Shown: positions 18,408 to 27,311 of the stretch, piece after piece
Layout of the letters: each line of letters starts with the position of its first letter
Numbering within the stretch: position 1 is the first letter of the stretch
DNA from: Agrobacterium larrymoorei
Lineage (GTDB): Bacteria; Pseudomonadota; Alphaproteobacteria; Rhizobiales; Rhizobiaceae
Direction of reading: 5' to 3'
Assembly (NCBI RefSeq): GCF_013322225.1
Contig: NZ_JAAMFB010000032.1
Location: 1 to 34,998 of the forward strand
Length of the DNA stretch: 34,998 nt
Program-made: the position numbers and the translations under genes
The notes under the pieces: generated by a model
The model's database searches: none
What the model saw: the letters and a program-made list of their open reading frames with translations, nothing else
What the model was told of the DNA's origin: nothing

Positions 18408-21400
18408 AGCCACTGCCAACAAGGTGCTGTCCACCACGCGGGCCCGGGCAAAAATGCATGAATTTCGCGTCGCGCCCGAAGATTTCATTGAGTTGTATCG
18501 TGATCCAGCGATGCTGTTCGACCTGGCGGTCGGTATCCTTGGCGACGTTGCTGCCGTGACAGCAGATCAGTTTCGCGGGGTCGAGGCACTGGAAGGGCTT
18601 GATTGGAACGTCGCCCCAGCTAGTTGGGAAACTGAAGAGCTATCCGTTTCTGAAGGCCTGCGCTTCGCTTCGACCTTTTTCGATGCCTATCTCAACGCCA
18701 AGCTCGACGGGACGATCTCGATCGAGTTTTCTCTGCTCTGCGCGGCGGCGTATTATCTTAACGGTAGCGTTGGTAACGCGGCCGTGATCGTGAAAAACAT
18801 AGAGGCTCCGCCGCTCGGACTCGCCAACGGGCTTGCACGACTTATTTATCAAATTCTGAGAAACGACTTTTCTCCAGTCGATGCAGGTGGTGACGGGGTG
18901 AACACCGTCCTGAGTAGCATGGCAGGGTTCGTGACGTTCGCATCTGGTGTAACTGCGGTTTCAGCCGCATGCGAAGCTCTCAGGGATGCCGCATACCAGA
19001 ATGGAGCACCTCGGGAACTGCTGTATGCAGATTTGACGGCGGCGATTTGCTCGAAGAAGCTCCGAAATGCATCGCGGACTATACTTCCTGGAGCATCCGG
19101 ACTGGACGTCGCGAGCTGGCAACCTGCTCTAGCAAAAGTACACTTCCCGTTCGAGTTGTGGCCTGCGCAACAGCGAATTGCGGAGGCAGGCCTTTTGCAA
19201 GGGCGCTCGGCCGTCATCCAGATGCCCACAAGCGCGGGCAAAACGCGCGCAACCGAGTTGATTATTCGTTCCGCCTTTTTGTCTCAACGGGCCTCGTTGG
19301 CGGTCATTGTCGCTCCCTATCGCTCGCTCTGCCATGATATTCGGGGCGATCTGGTAACGGCGTTCGCCGGTGAACCGATCAGACTCGATGAAGCTTCGGA
19401 TTCCTTCCAGTTCGACATCCGGCTCGAAGAAATACTAGCGGTGAACACGGTTCTTATCGTTACGCCCGAAAAATTGCTCTACATGCTTCGTCGTGCGCCG
19501 GAACTGGTCGAGCGTATCGGCCTAATCATCTACGACGAAGGTCACCAGTTTGATGGTCTGACGCGTGGCCCAACCTACGAACTACTTCTGACGTCGCTAA
19601 AGTTAACCTTGCCAGAAGCGACGCAGGTAATTCTGATCTCGGCGGTGATTGGCAATGCGAGCGCCGTGGCAGAATGGCTAGTAGGTGATCCCGACGCCGT
19701 TATAGATGGAGCTGGCTTGCTTCCAACTTCGAAGAGCATCGCCTTCGCAAGCTGGCAGGATGCCAGAGGCCGACTGGAATATGTAAGCCCCACCGATCCC
19801 GAGGAAGGCGAATTTTGGGTTCCACGAATTATCGACGATATCGAATTGAACCTTCGTGGCCGTGAGCGAAAGGTCCAGCGCTTTCCTGCAAAGTCTGACG
19901 GTAGCGAAGTAGGTCTGTTTCTTGGTTTATATGTTGTCAACAACGGCAGCGTCGCCATTTTCTGCGGACGCAAGGACAGCGTGACAAAAATTTGCCGCCG
20001 GGCGGTCGATATCTTTGAACGCGGCGCGAATTTCCCTCGCCCAATCGACGTTTCGGACGCTGTCGAAGTCGGAAAGTTGAGATTGCTATCAGAATGGCAT
20101 CTCGGGTCAGAGGCTGCGGCCACGAAATCCGCAAGTCTGGGTATATTTGCGCACCATGCCGACACGCCACAGGGGCTTCGGCTGTCGATTGAACACGCCA
20201 TGAAGGAAGGGCTCGCCAAATTTGTTGTATGCACCTCAACCCTGGCTCAAGGTGTCAATTTTCCTCTAAAATACTTGATCGTCACGTCGACGCGTCAAGG
20301 CGCGGAGCGCATCATGGTTCGTGACTTCCAGAACCTGATGGGTCGCGCTGGTCGTGCTGGTATGCACACCGAAGGCAGTGTCATTTTCTCAACTCCCTCC
20401 ATTTTCGATCAGCGAACCGACTTCAGACAGAGATGGCGCTGGGATGAGGCGAAGGAGCTGCTGGACTCTACAAAGTCTGAGCCAACCAAAAGCAGCATCC
20501 TCTCCCTGTTTGCTGATTATGAGCAACGTCAGAAAGGCGCGCCACCGGTAGTCCTGCCGATCCAGCCCCAGTGGCTCGATCTGGCATTTGCGGATCAGGC
20601 CCGAATTGAGGCTGTTGTGAATGAGGCTCTTGCCTTGCAGGCGAACATAAGTGCAACAGAATTCCGCAAATTCGTTGAGCGGCGCGCCAGAGCCATACAG
20701 GCGATTGCGGCGTTTCTTGTCGCCAATATGACTTTCCTTGAGGAGGAGGGGAAAGATAGGGTAGCGGACCTCGCCGCCCATACCCTAGCCCATCATCTTG
20801 CAGGCGACGAAACTCGCGCCGCACTGGTGGCAGCATTTCAAATGATCGCTGCGGCAATCGCGGCAAACACTGATGGTGATCAGCGGGCGGTAATCCGAAA
20901 ATCCCCACTTCCTCCTGCGACCGTTGCCGAATTGCAGGCTTGGCTTTCTGAAAACGCCGACGACCTACGGGCCGCAGTCAATGCAGACCAGCTTCTGCAA
21001 GTTGTAGGTGCAAAGATTATCTCTTGGAATTCGTCGGCCTCGATTAGGTCGCTTTCTAATACAGATTTCCTACCCGAGGCCTTGGCGGACTGGGTGGACG
21101 GACGCCCATTCCATCACATTCATCAGCTGATGACCGGGCTAGATATCCGGGTCAGCGGCGATCGCGCGACGATCGAAGACGCTGTTGCTCTTTGCGAAGG
21201 GGCATTTGCTTATGATCTTGCTATGATAACGGCTTCACTCTCGGACTTGGCAGAAGCGATGGACGAGACCCTCTACGTTGGTTTCTCCAAACTGCAAAAG
21301 CAGATCAAGTACGGACTTAATGATCCTGCCGCTATCGCTTTCATCGAAGCGGGTTTTGCCGATCGCATTGTCGCAAACTTCCTGTCAGCTGTTTGGAACG

Positions 21401-21513
21401 ACGTGCGCGACCGCGATGGGGTTCGCACTGCATGCCGCAATGCCGCTATGATGCCCGCGCTCAGCGTGTACCCTTCCTACTTCTCGACCGTAGCGGCTGA
21501 AATCGCTTCATAG
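18397..21513 (+). CDS. hamB: HamB SF2 helicase of a Hachiman system
   Basis: This 1038-residue Ski2-like SF2 helicase has motif I PTSAGKT (Lys282), motif II DEGH (380-383), a motif III reading SAVIG instead of SAT, a CTSTLAQGVNFP segment, and motif VI QNLMGRAGR (645-653). The roughly 250 N-terminal and 300 C-terminal residues are helical and not recognised. HamB senses DNA and controls the HamA nuclease. ATG 18397 is chosen over 18373 and 18382 because AAAGGG at 18385-18390 is ideally placed six bases before it. It overlaps the end of hamA by 11 bases, so the two are co-translated. Confidence 0.87.
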   Translation: MKPRATANKVLSTTRARAKMHEFRVAPEDFIELYRDPAMLFDLAVGILGDVAAVTADQFRGVEALEGLDWNVAPASWETEELSVSEGLRFASTFFDAYLNAKLDGTISIEFSLLCAAAYYLNGSVGNAAVIVKNIEAPPLGLANGLARLIYQILRNDFSPVDAGGDGVNTVLSSMAGFVTFASGVTAVSAACEALRDAAYQNGAPRELLYADLTAAICSKKLRNASRTILPGASGLDVASWQPALAKVHFPFELWPAQQRIAEAGLLQGRSAVIQMPTSAGKTRATELIIRSAFLSQRASLAVIVAPYRSLCHDIRGDLVTAFAGEPIRLDEASDSFQFDIRLEEILAVNTVLIVTPEKLLYMLRRAPELVERIGLIIYDEGHQFDGLTRGPTYELLLTSLKLTLPEATQVILISAVIGNASAVAEWLVGDPDAVIDGAGLLPTSKSIAFASWQDARGRLEYVSPTDPEEGEFWVPRIIDDIELNLRGRERKVQRFPAKSDGSEVGLFLGLYVVNNGSVAIFCGRKDSVTKICRRAVDIFERGANFPRPIDVSDAVEVGKLRLLSEWHLGSEAAATKSASLGIFAHHADTPQGLRLSIEHAMKEGLAKFVVCTSTLAQGVNFPLKYLIVTSTRQGAERIMVRDFQNLMGRAGRAGMHTEGSVIFSTPSIFDQRTDFRQRWRWDEAKELLDSTKSEPTKSSILSLFADYEQRQKGAPPVVLPIQPQWLDLAFADQARIEAVVNEALALQANISATEFRKFVERRARAIQAIAAFLVANMTFLEEEGKDRVADLAAHTLAHHLAGDETRAALVAAFQMIAAAIAANTDGDQRAVIRKSPLPPATVAELQAWLSENADDLRAAVNADQLLQVVGAKIISWNSSASIRSLSNTDFLPEALADWVDGRPFHHIHQLMTGLDIRVSGDRATIEDAVALCEGAFAYDLAMITASLSDLAEAMDETLYVGFSKLQKQIKYGLNDPAAIAFIEAGFADRIVANFLSAVWNDVRDRDGVRTACRNAAMMPALSVYPSYFSTVAAEIAS

Positions 21514-22014
21514 TGGTTGGGAGATCACGCCGTCTGAACCGCGAAATGAGGGCGCTTAGTTACCTTGGTGTTTTCCGGCTGCGACGTCCGCTTGGGCCAA
21601 TAGTCGAACTCGACACATCCCGTGGTACGGTCGCGTTCGTCTCTTACGTTCGAAAGCAATGAGATGGTACAGGTCCCCAGGGCTGTCAAACTCTCTGAGA
21701 GGATGGGGGCTGATGAGTTGATATGAGATTTACAAGTCTCTGTGTGCTCAGGCCCCCGCAACCAATGAAACCTGAATGTTTGACCATTCAAGCCGTTTTA
21801 CACAAAGCTCCTCAGCGTAAGCCGCGGGGTGTTTTGCCTTCTGAGAATTTCTTTCAAGACACTCACAAAATATCAAACCGTCGGACGCCTATACGGAAAA
21901 GCGTGTCCGGATAACCTCGTGCGGCATAAAACAGTAACCGGCCATGTCTTGCGCATCGATAGTTCGCGCTGATCAGCTACCGCGCATACTATCCGCCCAC
22001 GGGACGAAGCGCCG
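21514..22014. other. Island edge: gene-poor stretch with tRNA 3'-end fragment
   Basis: No convincing gene is present between hamB and tauC. GCCCCCGCAACCA at 21752-21764 equals the last 13 bases of bacterial initiator tRNA as I recall it, in + orientation, but the rest of a tRNA is absent upstream. The 3' part (21973-22014) is the apparently lost end of tauC. The segment marks the shift from accessory to conserved genes. Confidence 0.5.
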
Positions 22015-22836
22015 TTATATGAACCGGGCAAGCCACTCCAGTGCGATCGCAACAATCGCGATGACTGCAATGCCTGCAATGACGATGTCGGTGACAAGGA
22101 ACTGTGCGGCTGACTGGATCATGAAGCCGAGGCCGCGGGTGGCTGCGACCAATTCGGCTGCCACCAGTGTAGACCAGCCTGTGCCGAGCGCTATGCGTAT
22201 GCCAGTCAGGATGGATGGCACGTATGCTGGCAGCAGAACGCGGGCGATCACCTGTCTGCGGGTCGCGCCGAAGGCCCGCGCTGCATTGACGAAATCCCTG
22301 GGGACTGCTCTTACACCTGCACTGGTGGACAAAATGATCGGCGGTAGCATGGAAAGAGCAATCACCGTGATTTTAGACGCCTCGCCGATGCCAATCCAGA
22401 TGATGATCAGTGGTAGATAGGCCAGAGGTGGCAATGGCCTCAGAAACTCAACGATGGGGTCGAGGACCCCGCGGCCCACGCGACTGAGAGCGATCAACAG
22501 ACCGACCGGAATGCCGAGGGCAAGTGAGACGGCAAGCGCCGTAACGACGCGCCCGAGGCTTGCAAGTAGGTGCTCGACCAAAGTGGAATCTACAAAGCCT
22601 GTGGTGAGCAACGTGCCAAACGAAGCGGCGACGACCGGCGGAGCGGGGAGAAAGACTGGTGAGACGACGCTGAAGGCCGAAGCGATCCACCACGTCCCTA
22701 CAAGCGCAAGACCCGTTAAAATCGAGATGGCGAAGGTAGGGATACGAAGGCGTGACCGAGGTGCGGCTGGTTGTTCGGTCGCGGCATGGTTCTCTTCTTC
22801 TATCGTTGCAGGAAGAGCATCGGCAAGAATCGTCAT
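22015..22836 (-). CDS. tauC: Taurine/sulfonate-type ABC transporter permease, C-terminus cut short
   Basis: This 273-residue inner-membrane permease belongs to the TauC/SsuC type (BPD_transp_1). A hydrophilic N-terminal 30 residues precede about six membrane segments. The EAA loop, which contacts the ATPase, is NAARAFGATRRQVIARVLLP. Its ATG overlaps the tauB stop by ATGA (22833-22836). The frame ends EWLARFI-TAA; reading on gives RRFVPWADS, which matches the usual family ending (such as ERRxVPW). The TAA is one base from GAA, so the final 13 residues seem lost by a nonsense mutation. The channel core is complete, so function may persist. The substrate class is inferred from tauA. Confidence 0.82.
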   Translation of the reverse strand: MTILADALPATIEEENHAATEQPAAPRSRLRIPTFAISILTGLALVGTWWIASAFSVVSPVFLPAPPVVAASFGTLLTTGFVDSTLVEHLLASLGRVVTALAVSLALGIPVGLLIALSRVGRGVLDPIVEFLRPLPPLAYLPLIIIWIGIGEASKITVIALSMLPPIILSTSAGVRAVPRDFVNAARAFGATRRQVIARVLLPAYVPSILTGIRIALGTGWSTLVAAELVAATRGLGFMIQSAAQFLVTDIVIAGIAVIAIVAIALEWLARFI

Positions 22837-23636
22837 GCTGCGCGTTCCTCATCTGCGGTCTCGTGAATAAGCGCGGTCAGCTCGTCATGTATGCTACGGA
22901 ACAGGGCAGACTGACGTAGTTTTCGCGGATCGGAACCGGCGAGTATTTCGTTGGCAAAGCTGCATTCGAGAACGGTGCTTATGCGACCTGGATCGGGCTG
23001 TAACACGACGATACGCGTCGCCAGCAGCAGCGCTTCGTCGATACTGTGTGTGATCAGTAGAGCTCCGGACTGGCTTGTTTTCCAGATATTGAGCAGGAAC
23101 AGTTGCAGCTTTGTACGTGTCAGGGCGTCCAGTGCGCCAAGCGGCTCGTCGAGCAACAGGAATTGCGGTTCGGCGGCAAGCGCGCGGGCAATACCGACGC
23201 GCTGGCGCATGCCCCCGGACAGTTCCCATATGTTTCGGTCGCCCGCACCCTCCAGGCCGACGCGAACCAGGAAATCATCGGCAATCCTGCGGCGTTCAAC
23301 AAGCGAAACGTGCCTGAGCGATAACGGGAAGGCGATGTTGTCTCGCGCGTTGAGCCACGGATAAAGCGCATCCTCCTGAAACACGACGGCCCGCTCTACT
23401 CTTGGACCAGATATCGGTTTTCCATCGAGTAATATGGTGCCGGATGTCGGGGCCTGGAAGCCGGCCGCGAGATTGAGGAGGCTCGTCTTGCCGGAACCCG
23501 ACCGGCCGATAATGACGACGAATTCGCCGCTGGTGATGGAAAGGTTGATGTGATCAAGAACCCGAACATCGGGCACCGCTTTGCTCCGGCCAGAATAGAC
23601 CAAGCTTACATTGTCGAAGATGAGGTGGCTTGGCAT
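22833..23636 (-). CDS. tauB: Taurine/sulfonate-type ABC transporter ATPase
   Basis: This 267-residue ABC ATPase has Walker A GRSGSGKT (44-51), Q-loop FQED (87-90), signature LSGGMRQR (139-146), Walker B FLLLDEP (Asp163, Glu164) and H-loop THS. It powers import through TauC. ATG 23636 is preferred over an upstream in-frame start because GAGGAA sits five bases before it. tauC is translationally coupled downstream. A strong hairpin separates it from tauA. Confidence 0.85.
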   Translation of the reverse strand: MPSHLIFDNVSLVYSGRSKAVPDVRVLDHINLSITSGEFVVIIGRSGSGKTSLLNLAAGFQAPTSGTILLDGKPISGPRVERAVVFQEDALYPWLNARDNIAFPLSLRHVSLVERRRIADDFLVRVGLEGAGDRNIWELSGGMRQRVGIARALAAEPQFLLLDEPLGALDALTRTKLQLFLLNIWKTSQSGALLITHSIDEALLLATRIVVLQPDPGRISTVLECSFANEILAGSDPRKLRQSALFRSIHDELTALIHETADEERAA

Positions 23637-23660
23637 GGCTTCCTCGCACTGCAATTTGAG

Positions 23661-23693
23661 CAAAACCGGCACGCAGTCGGCGTGCCGGTTTTG
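23661..23693 (-). terminator. Intercistronic hairpin between tauA and tauB
   Basis: CAAAACCGGCACGC (23661-23674) and GCGTGCCGGTTTTG (23680-23693) form a perfect 14-base stem with a 5-base loop, lying after the tauA stop and before tauB. On the transcript the stem ends in TTTTG. It may partially terminate transcription or protect the tauA message from 3' decay, giving more binding protein than permease. Confidence 0.75.
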
Positions 23694-23708
23694 AGGGAGG
23701 TAAGGTGG

Positions 23709-24722
23709 TCAGAAGGATAGTTTTGCCGCATCCTGAACCCAGCGCGGCGAGACGTAGGCGCTGTAGTCAGCAAGTGTTGCGGGAATTTTGCCTTGTTCCT
23801 TCAGGAAGGCGGAAGTCGCCGCTACGGCCTTGACTGTGCCTCCGCCGAGCAAATCGGCGCCCGCCTGCTCCTGCAACGTCGGGAAGATGTAGCCCTTCAA
23901 AAGTGCGGGAACGTCGTCCTGCTTGGCGCCTGTGAGGCGCGCGATCTTTTCGGCTTCTGGCGACGTCGCGTTCCAGCTTTCCGGGTTGGCGCGATAGGCG
24001 GCGGTTGCATCCCCCGTCACCTTTACGAAAGTTGCAACAAGATCAGGATGTGCATCGGCGAAGCTTTTGCTCACGATCCACGCATCGAATGTTGGACCAC
24101 CCCAGTTTGCGACATCGGCTGATGTGGCAAGCACGGTTCCGTTCTTTGTGATCTGGGAAAGGACAGGGTCCCAGACATAGGCGCCGTCTATATCGCCGCG
24201 CGCCCAGGCAGCCGCAATTTCCGGTGGACGAAGATTGAGAATGTTTACCGTCTTCGGGTCAATTTTCCAATGCTTCAGCGCCGTCAACAGGCTGTAATGA
24301 GCCGTCGATACGAAAGGCGTTGCGATTTTCTTGCCCGTGAGTTCTTCCGGCTTGGCGATATCTCGGACAGCGAGCGCTTCAGCTTCACTGATCAGACCCA
24401 CGAGCGCTATCGTCTCAATTGGCAATTGCCTGCTTGCGGCGGCCGCCAGCGGAGAGGAGCCGACATAGCCGATATCGATCGAACCGGATGCAACTGCGGC
24501 TATCACGTCTGCACCGCCATCGAATTTCTGCCAGTTGATTTTGGCCTTGGTGGCCTTCTCATACGTGCCGTCAGCTTGAGGCACACGGGATGGTTCCACG
24601 ATCGGCTGGTAGCCTATGTTGATCGTCGTCTCCGCACCCCATGCTGCTGTGGCCGCGAAAGAGGTGTTGACGGCAGCCGCGACAACGAGCGCGGCAAAGG
24701 TACGGCGAGAAAGCTGGGTCAC
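23709..24722 (-). CDS. tauA: Taurine-type periplasmic binding protein
   Basis: This 337-residue protein is a TauA/SsuA-type solute-binding protein (NMT1/THI5-like fold). The mature part begins near ETTINIGYQP. DIGYVGSSPLAAA and GAYVWDPVLSQI are typical of taurine-binding proteins. It captures the sulfonate in the periplasm and delivers it to TauBC. The signal peptide begins MTQLSRRTFAALV, containing a twin-arginine-like SRRTF, so Tat export is possible, unlike the Sec signal usual for E. coli TauA. The start is GTG at 24722, with GGAGAA eight bases upstream. No taurine dioxygenase gene is present in the window. Confidence 0.82.
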   Translation of the reverse strand: MTQLSRRTFAALVVAAAVNTSFAATAAWGAETTINIGYQPIVEPSRVPQADGTYEKATKAKINWQKFDGGADVIAAVASGSIDIGYVGSSPLAAAASRQLPIETIALVGLISEAEALAVRDIAKPEELTGKKIATPFVSTAHYSLLTALKHWKIDPKTVNILNLRPPEIAAAWARGDIDGAYVWDPVLSQITKNGTVLATSADVANWGGPTFDAWIVSKSFADAHPDLVATFVKVTGDATAAYRANPESWNATSPEAEKIARLTGAKQDDVPALLKGYIFPTLQEQAGADLLGGGTVKAVAATSAFLKEQGKIPATLADYSAYVSPRWVQDAAKLSF

Positions 24723-25199
24723 GAACGGTTCTCCATATAATGTCCTGTAATATGTAATTTATTCAATCGATGATTTTTATAGAGATATGCGCTGTCAGAA
24801 ATAATGTGTTCTTTGGGGTCACATTCTAAATTTCTGAGATTTTGAGGGAGAAATTCGCGACGCGTAGTAACCGTTTCAGTTCGCGCGTGTCTGTGAAGAG
24901 GACAGACCGAACTTACTGGCGTCTCTGATAGTCACAGAACGGGCGATTGCAAACGCCGGTAAACTATCTCGAAACCATAGGCCGAGTGGTCACCTCTCGC
25001 CAAATGCGGTGTGGCGCGCCGTTAACCATCTCTTATCCATAACGTTAGAGTTTTAGTTAAATTCGAATGAAATTAGGCAACTTGCCTTATCTTTCCGACA
25101 TTCTCTGGCATAACGGAAATCAGTCAAGGCGGCTGTTTACCGCTTCGTTGTCAAGACATGACCTGGGCCCAAGCCAGGTGGATTTGTATGGAGTACCTG
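24723..25199. promoter_or_regulatory. Divergent intergenic region of tauA and the Omp25-like gene
   Basis: This 477-base gap has no convincing gene. The tauA side (24730-24800) is AT-rich. AGGCAA-C-TTGCCT at 25075-25087 is a perfect 13-base palindrome upstream of the porin gene and a candidate operator. Regulators were not identified. Confidence 0.45.
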
Positions 25200-25832
25200 A
25201 TGTCGAAAATTGCCAAGTTTGGTTCTGTCATGTTGATGGCTTCGGCCGTTGTAGCGGCTCCCGCCTTTGCGGCTGACCTCGGTTCCTACGAGCAGCCACC
25301 TGCTTACAACGAGCCACAGACCAGCACCTCGTGGACTGGCGCTTATGTCGGCGGTCATGTCGGTGCAGCAATGCCGAAGGCCAATCCGTTCCGCAGCGGC
25401 AAGGGCCTCGCTCTCGGCGCGCAGGCCGGTTATGATTACGATCTGGGCTCGGCGGTCGTCGGCGGTGAAATCGAAGCGACGCATCTGGGCGATGCCCGCG
25501 TCGGCGTTCCCGGCGGGAACCTTAATGAGCGTTGGCGCGCAGCCGTCAAGGCCAAGGCCGGTGTCAAGATGGATCAGAGCCTGATCTACGGGACAGCAGG
25601 CCTGACAGTCACCAGCCTGCGGGATGGCGGTGGCGTCACCGGTCCGGATGGCATGAAGGAAGGCTACCTTCTCGGTGCAGGTGTAGAACACCGTTTCACA
25701 CCGCAAATCTCCGGCAAAGTTGAATATAACTACACCGCGACAGATGATGTTCGGACGTTTTCGGGTGGCACGACATCGCACACGGATATCAGCGATCATG
25801 TCGTGAAGGGCGGCGTGAATTACCGCTTCTGA
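25200..25832 (+). CDS. Omp25/RopB-like outer-membrane beta-barrel protein
   Basis: This 210-residue protein has a Sec signal peptide ending AAPAFAADL, then the typical SWTGAYVGGHVGA, GYDYDLGSAVVGGEIE and a final NYRF with terminal Phe, the beta-barrel insertion signal. It belongs to the Omp25/Omp31/RopB family of small alpha-proteobacterial surface proteins. ATG 25200 is chosen because GGAG at 25190-25193 precedes it and the signal peptide starts there; an upstream ATG at 25158 adds a non-signal-like stretch. CAGCGTG/CACGCTG (25843-25872) downstream may be a weak terminator. Confidence 0.85.
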   Translation: MSKIAKFGSVMLMASAVVAAPAFAADLGSYEQPPAYNEPQTSTSWTGAYVGGHVGAAMPKANPFRSGKGLALGAQAGYDYDLGSAVVGGEIEATHLGDARVGVPGGNLNERWRAAVKAKAGVKMDQSLIYGTAGLTVTSLRDGGGVTGPDGMKEGYLLGAGVEHRFTPQISGKVEYNYTATDDVRTFSGGTTSHTDISDHVVKGGVNYRF

Positions 25833-25940
25833 TCTTGTGAGTCAGCGTGCGCGCATCCATGCAAACACGCTGGTTCCCTTAAATGTGTCAGTTGGTGAAA
25901 TGACATTCAGTATCAGCGCTTCTCACGCCGGTCCGCGCTA

Positions 25941-26264
25941 TCAGCGGCTTACGCACTCTACGCGTTGGCCGTTAGCGGATGCGTAAGTGTTGTCTGACGC
26001 ATGGTAGGACGTGTAGCGCTCTGCGCACCAGCGCACATGCTGAACTTCGTCAGCGGACAGCAGAAGACCGCCGGAATTGCCTTCGCCTGTGGTGCCATTA
26101 CTGAACGCGGATGCGGCGTAGTTATTGCCCGTCGTTTGTCCTGTGACGGCGCTTTGGGGGTCGATGGGTGAAAGGGCACTCAGTGCAAATGACTGCGTGT
26201 TTGCGCTGACGAACATGCTTCCAGCGAGAGCGAGCAAAATTGCGACTTTTCCCTGCTTTGACAT
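25941..26264 (-). CDS. BA14K-family secreted protein
   Basis: This 107-residue protein starts with a Sec signal peptide (MSKQGKVAILLALAGSMF to about residue 28), then a Ser/Gly/Thr-rich linker, and ends with HVRWCAERYTSYHASDNTY...VECVSR. The WC-x2-RY-x-SY pattern with a second Cys near the end is the BA14K signature, named from a Brucella immunoreactive protein. AAGGA precedes the ATG at 26264. The function of the family is poorly known; a surface location is inferred. Confidence 0.75.
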   Translation of the reverse strand: MSKQGKVAILLALAGSMFVSANTQSFALSALSPIDPQSAVTGQTTGNNYAASAFSNGTTGEGNSGGLLLSADEVQHVRWCAERYTSYHASDNTYASANGQRVECVSR

Positions 26265-26301
26265 TGGCCGATCCTTTCCATCGTTCGGAAAAGCAACGTT
26301 G

Positions 26302-26343
26302 AGCGGAATTATTTTGTTCCGCTAACGTCCGGCGTTAACGGAA
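26302..26343 (-). promoter_or_regulatory. Overlapping inverted repeats upstream of the BA14K gene
   Basis: AGCGGAA (26302-26308) pairs perfectly with TTCCGCT (26317-26323). The longer TTCCGCTAACG (26317-26327) also pairs with CGTTAACGGAA (26333-26343), with one G-T-type mismatch. The two pairings share an arm, so only one can form, as in attenuators. They could instead be overlapping operators. Confidence 0.45.
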
Positions 26344-26483
26344 TATCAGTATTTGATTCGGGAAATTGTCAAGTCTGTTCTCGTGTATTGCTTCGAAATA
26401 AATCTGTTATAAATCAATCACCTACGTTCTTTAGAGCGCAGGCTTCGCAGTCCTGAAGATTTTTTCACTTCTCGTCTTCGTGA

Positions 26484-27311
26484 TTACGCGTTCAATGCGC
26501 GTTGTAGTTCACCAATCCGTTTATACCGTTGCCTTCTTCCGCTTTCATTGCTCTGGGCCAGCGTGTGCAGCATGAATTCGGTGATGGCGACCAGTTGGAG
26601 CATACTGTGTCCACCATTTGGAGATAGTGGAATCGTCAGGCATATATCTGCGCTGTCCGGGCCCCACTCATAGAACCGTGTGGTGATGAGCAGTGTTTTG
26701 TATCCGGCCTTGGTCGCCATTTTGGCGAGCCGCTGCAAAGCTGAAAGGTTGCCCCCGCAATCCATCAGGATCAGCAGCGTATTTTCAGGATCTTCATCCA
26801 TCAATTCAATATATGTCGATCCGTCTCTCTGGAGATAATGCACGCGCTCCCGACATTCGAGAAGCTTTGCGTAGAAGTAGCGACAGATGCCGAAGCTTTC
26901 CGCAGAGGAGGCGACGAAAATGTCGCGGCTTTGCGCAATGCTGTTGAGCGCGGTTTTCCAAACGGATTGAGCGGCCAGATCATAAACGGCCTGAACCGCC
27001 TGGATTTGCTGTAACATCAAGGATGAGAGCGGTTGCTGCGTCTCGCTCACAGGGTTGGATGCGGTTGCTTCTGCAGGGGCCGAGGTCGCCTGGCGAAGGT
27101 CGTCCCTGATATCGCTTAGCTGCCGATAACCGAGAGAACGCAGGAAACGGCCGACAGTCATGGGACTGAGGCTGAGTTTTTCCGCCAATGTCGCCGCAGT
27201 TTCGAATGGCAGCTCCGAGAGATGCTCGATCAGATACTTTGATATGCGGCGTTCTGCCGGGGTGCCCGTTTTCATCAAGCGGGTGAGATCTATCAGCAAC
27301 TTTTCCAACAT
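26484..27311 (-). CDS. RpiR/MurR-family transcriptional regulator
   Basis: This 275-residue regulator has the HTH_6 domain (ETAATLAEKLSLSPMTVGRFLRSLGY, about 36-61) and a C-terminal SIS sugar-phosphate-binding domain (about 125-235, including DIFVASSAESFG and LLITTRFYEWGPDSADICL). Proteins of this type repress or activate sugar and amino-sugar genes in response to phosphorylated sugars. The start is ATG 27311 with AGAGG close upstream. No obvious sugar operon adjoins it, so the target is unknown. Confidence 0.85.
   Translation of the reverse strand: MLEKLLIDLTRLMKTGTPAERRISKYLIEHLSELPFETAATLAEKLSLSPMTVGRFLRSLGYRQLSDIRDDLRQATSAPAEATASNPVSETQQPLSSLMLQQIQAVQAVYDLAAQSVWKTALNSIAQSRDIFVASSAESFGICRYFYAKLLECRERVHYLQRDGSTYIELMDEDPENTLLILMDCGGNLSALQRLAKMATKAGYKTLLITTRFYEWGPDSADICLTIPLSPNGGHSMLQLVAITEFMLHTLAQSNESGRRQRYKRIGELQRALNA

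Noticed and set aside
21525..21791. An 88-codon open frame on the - strand at the island edge
   Set aside because: No ribosome site or recognisable motif, and it spans the tRNA-like fragment; it may be decayed DNA, but nothing identifies it as an integrase.
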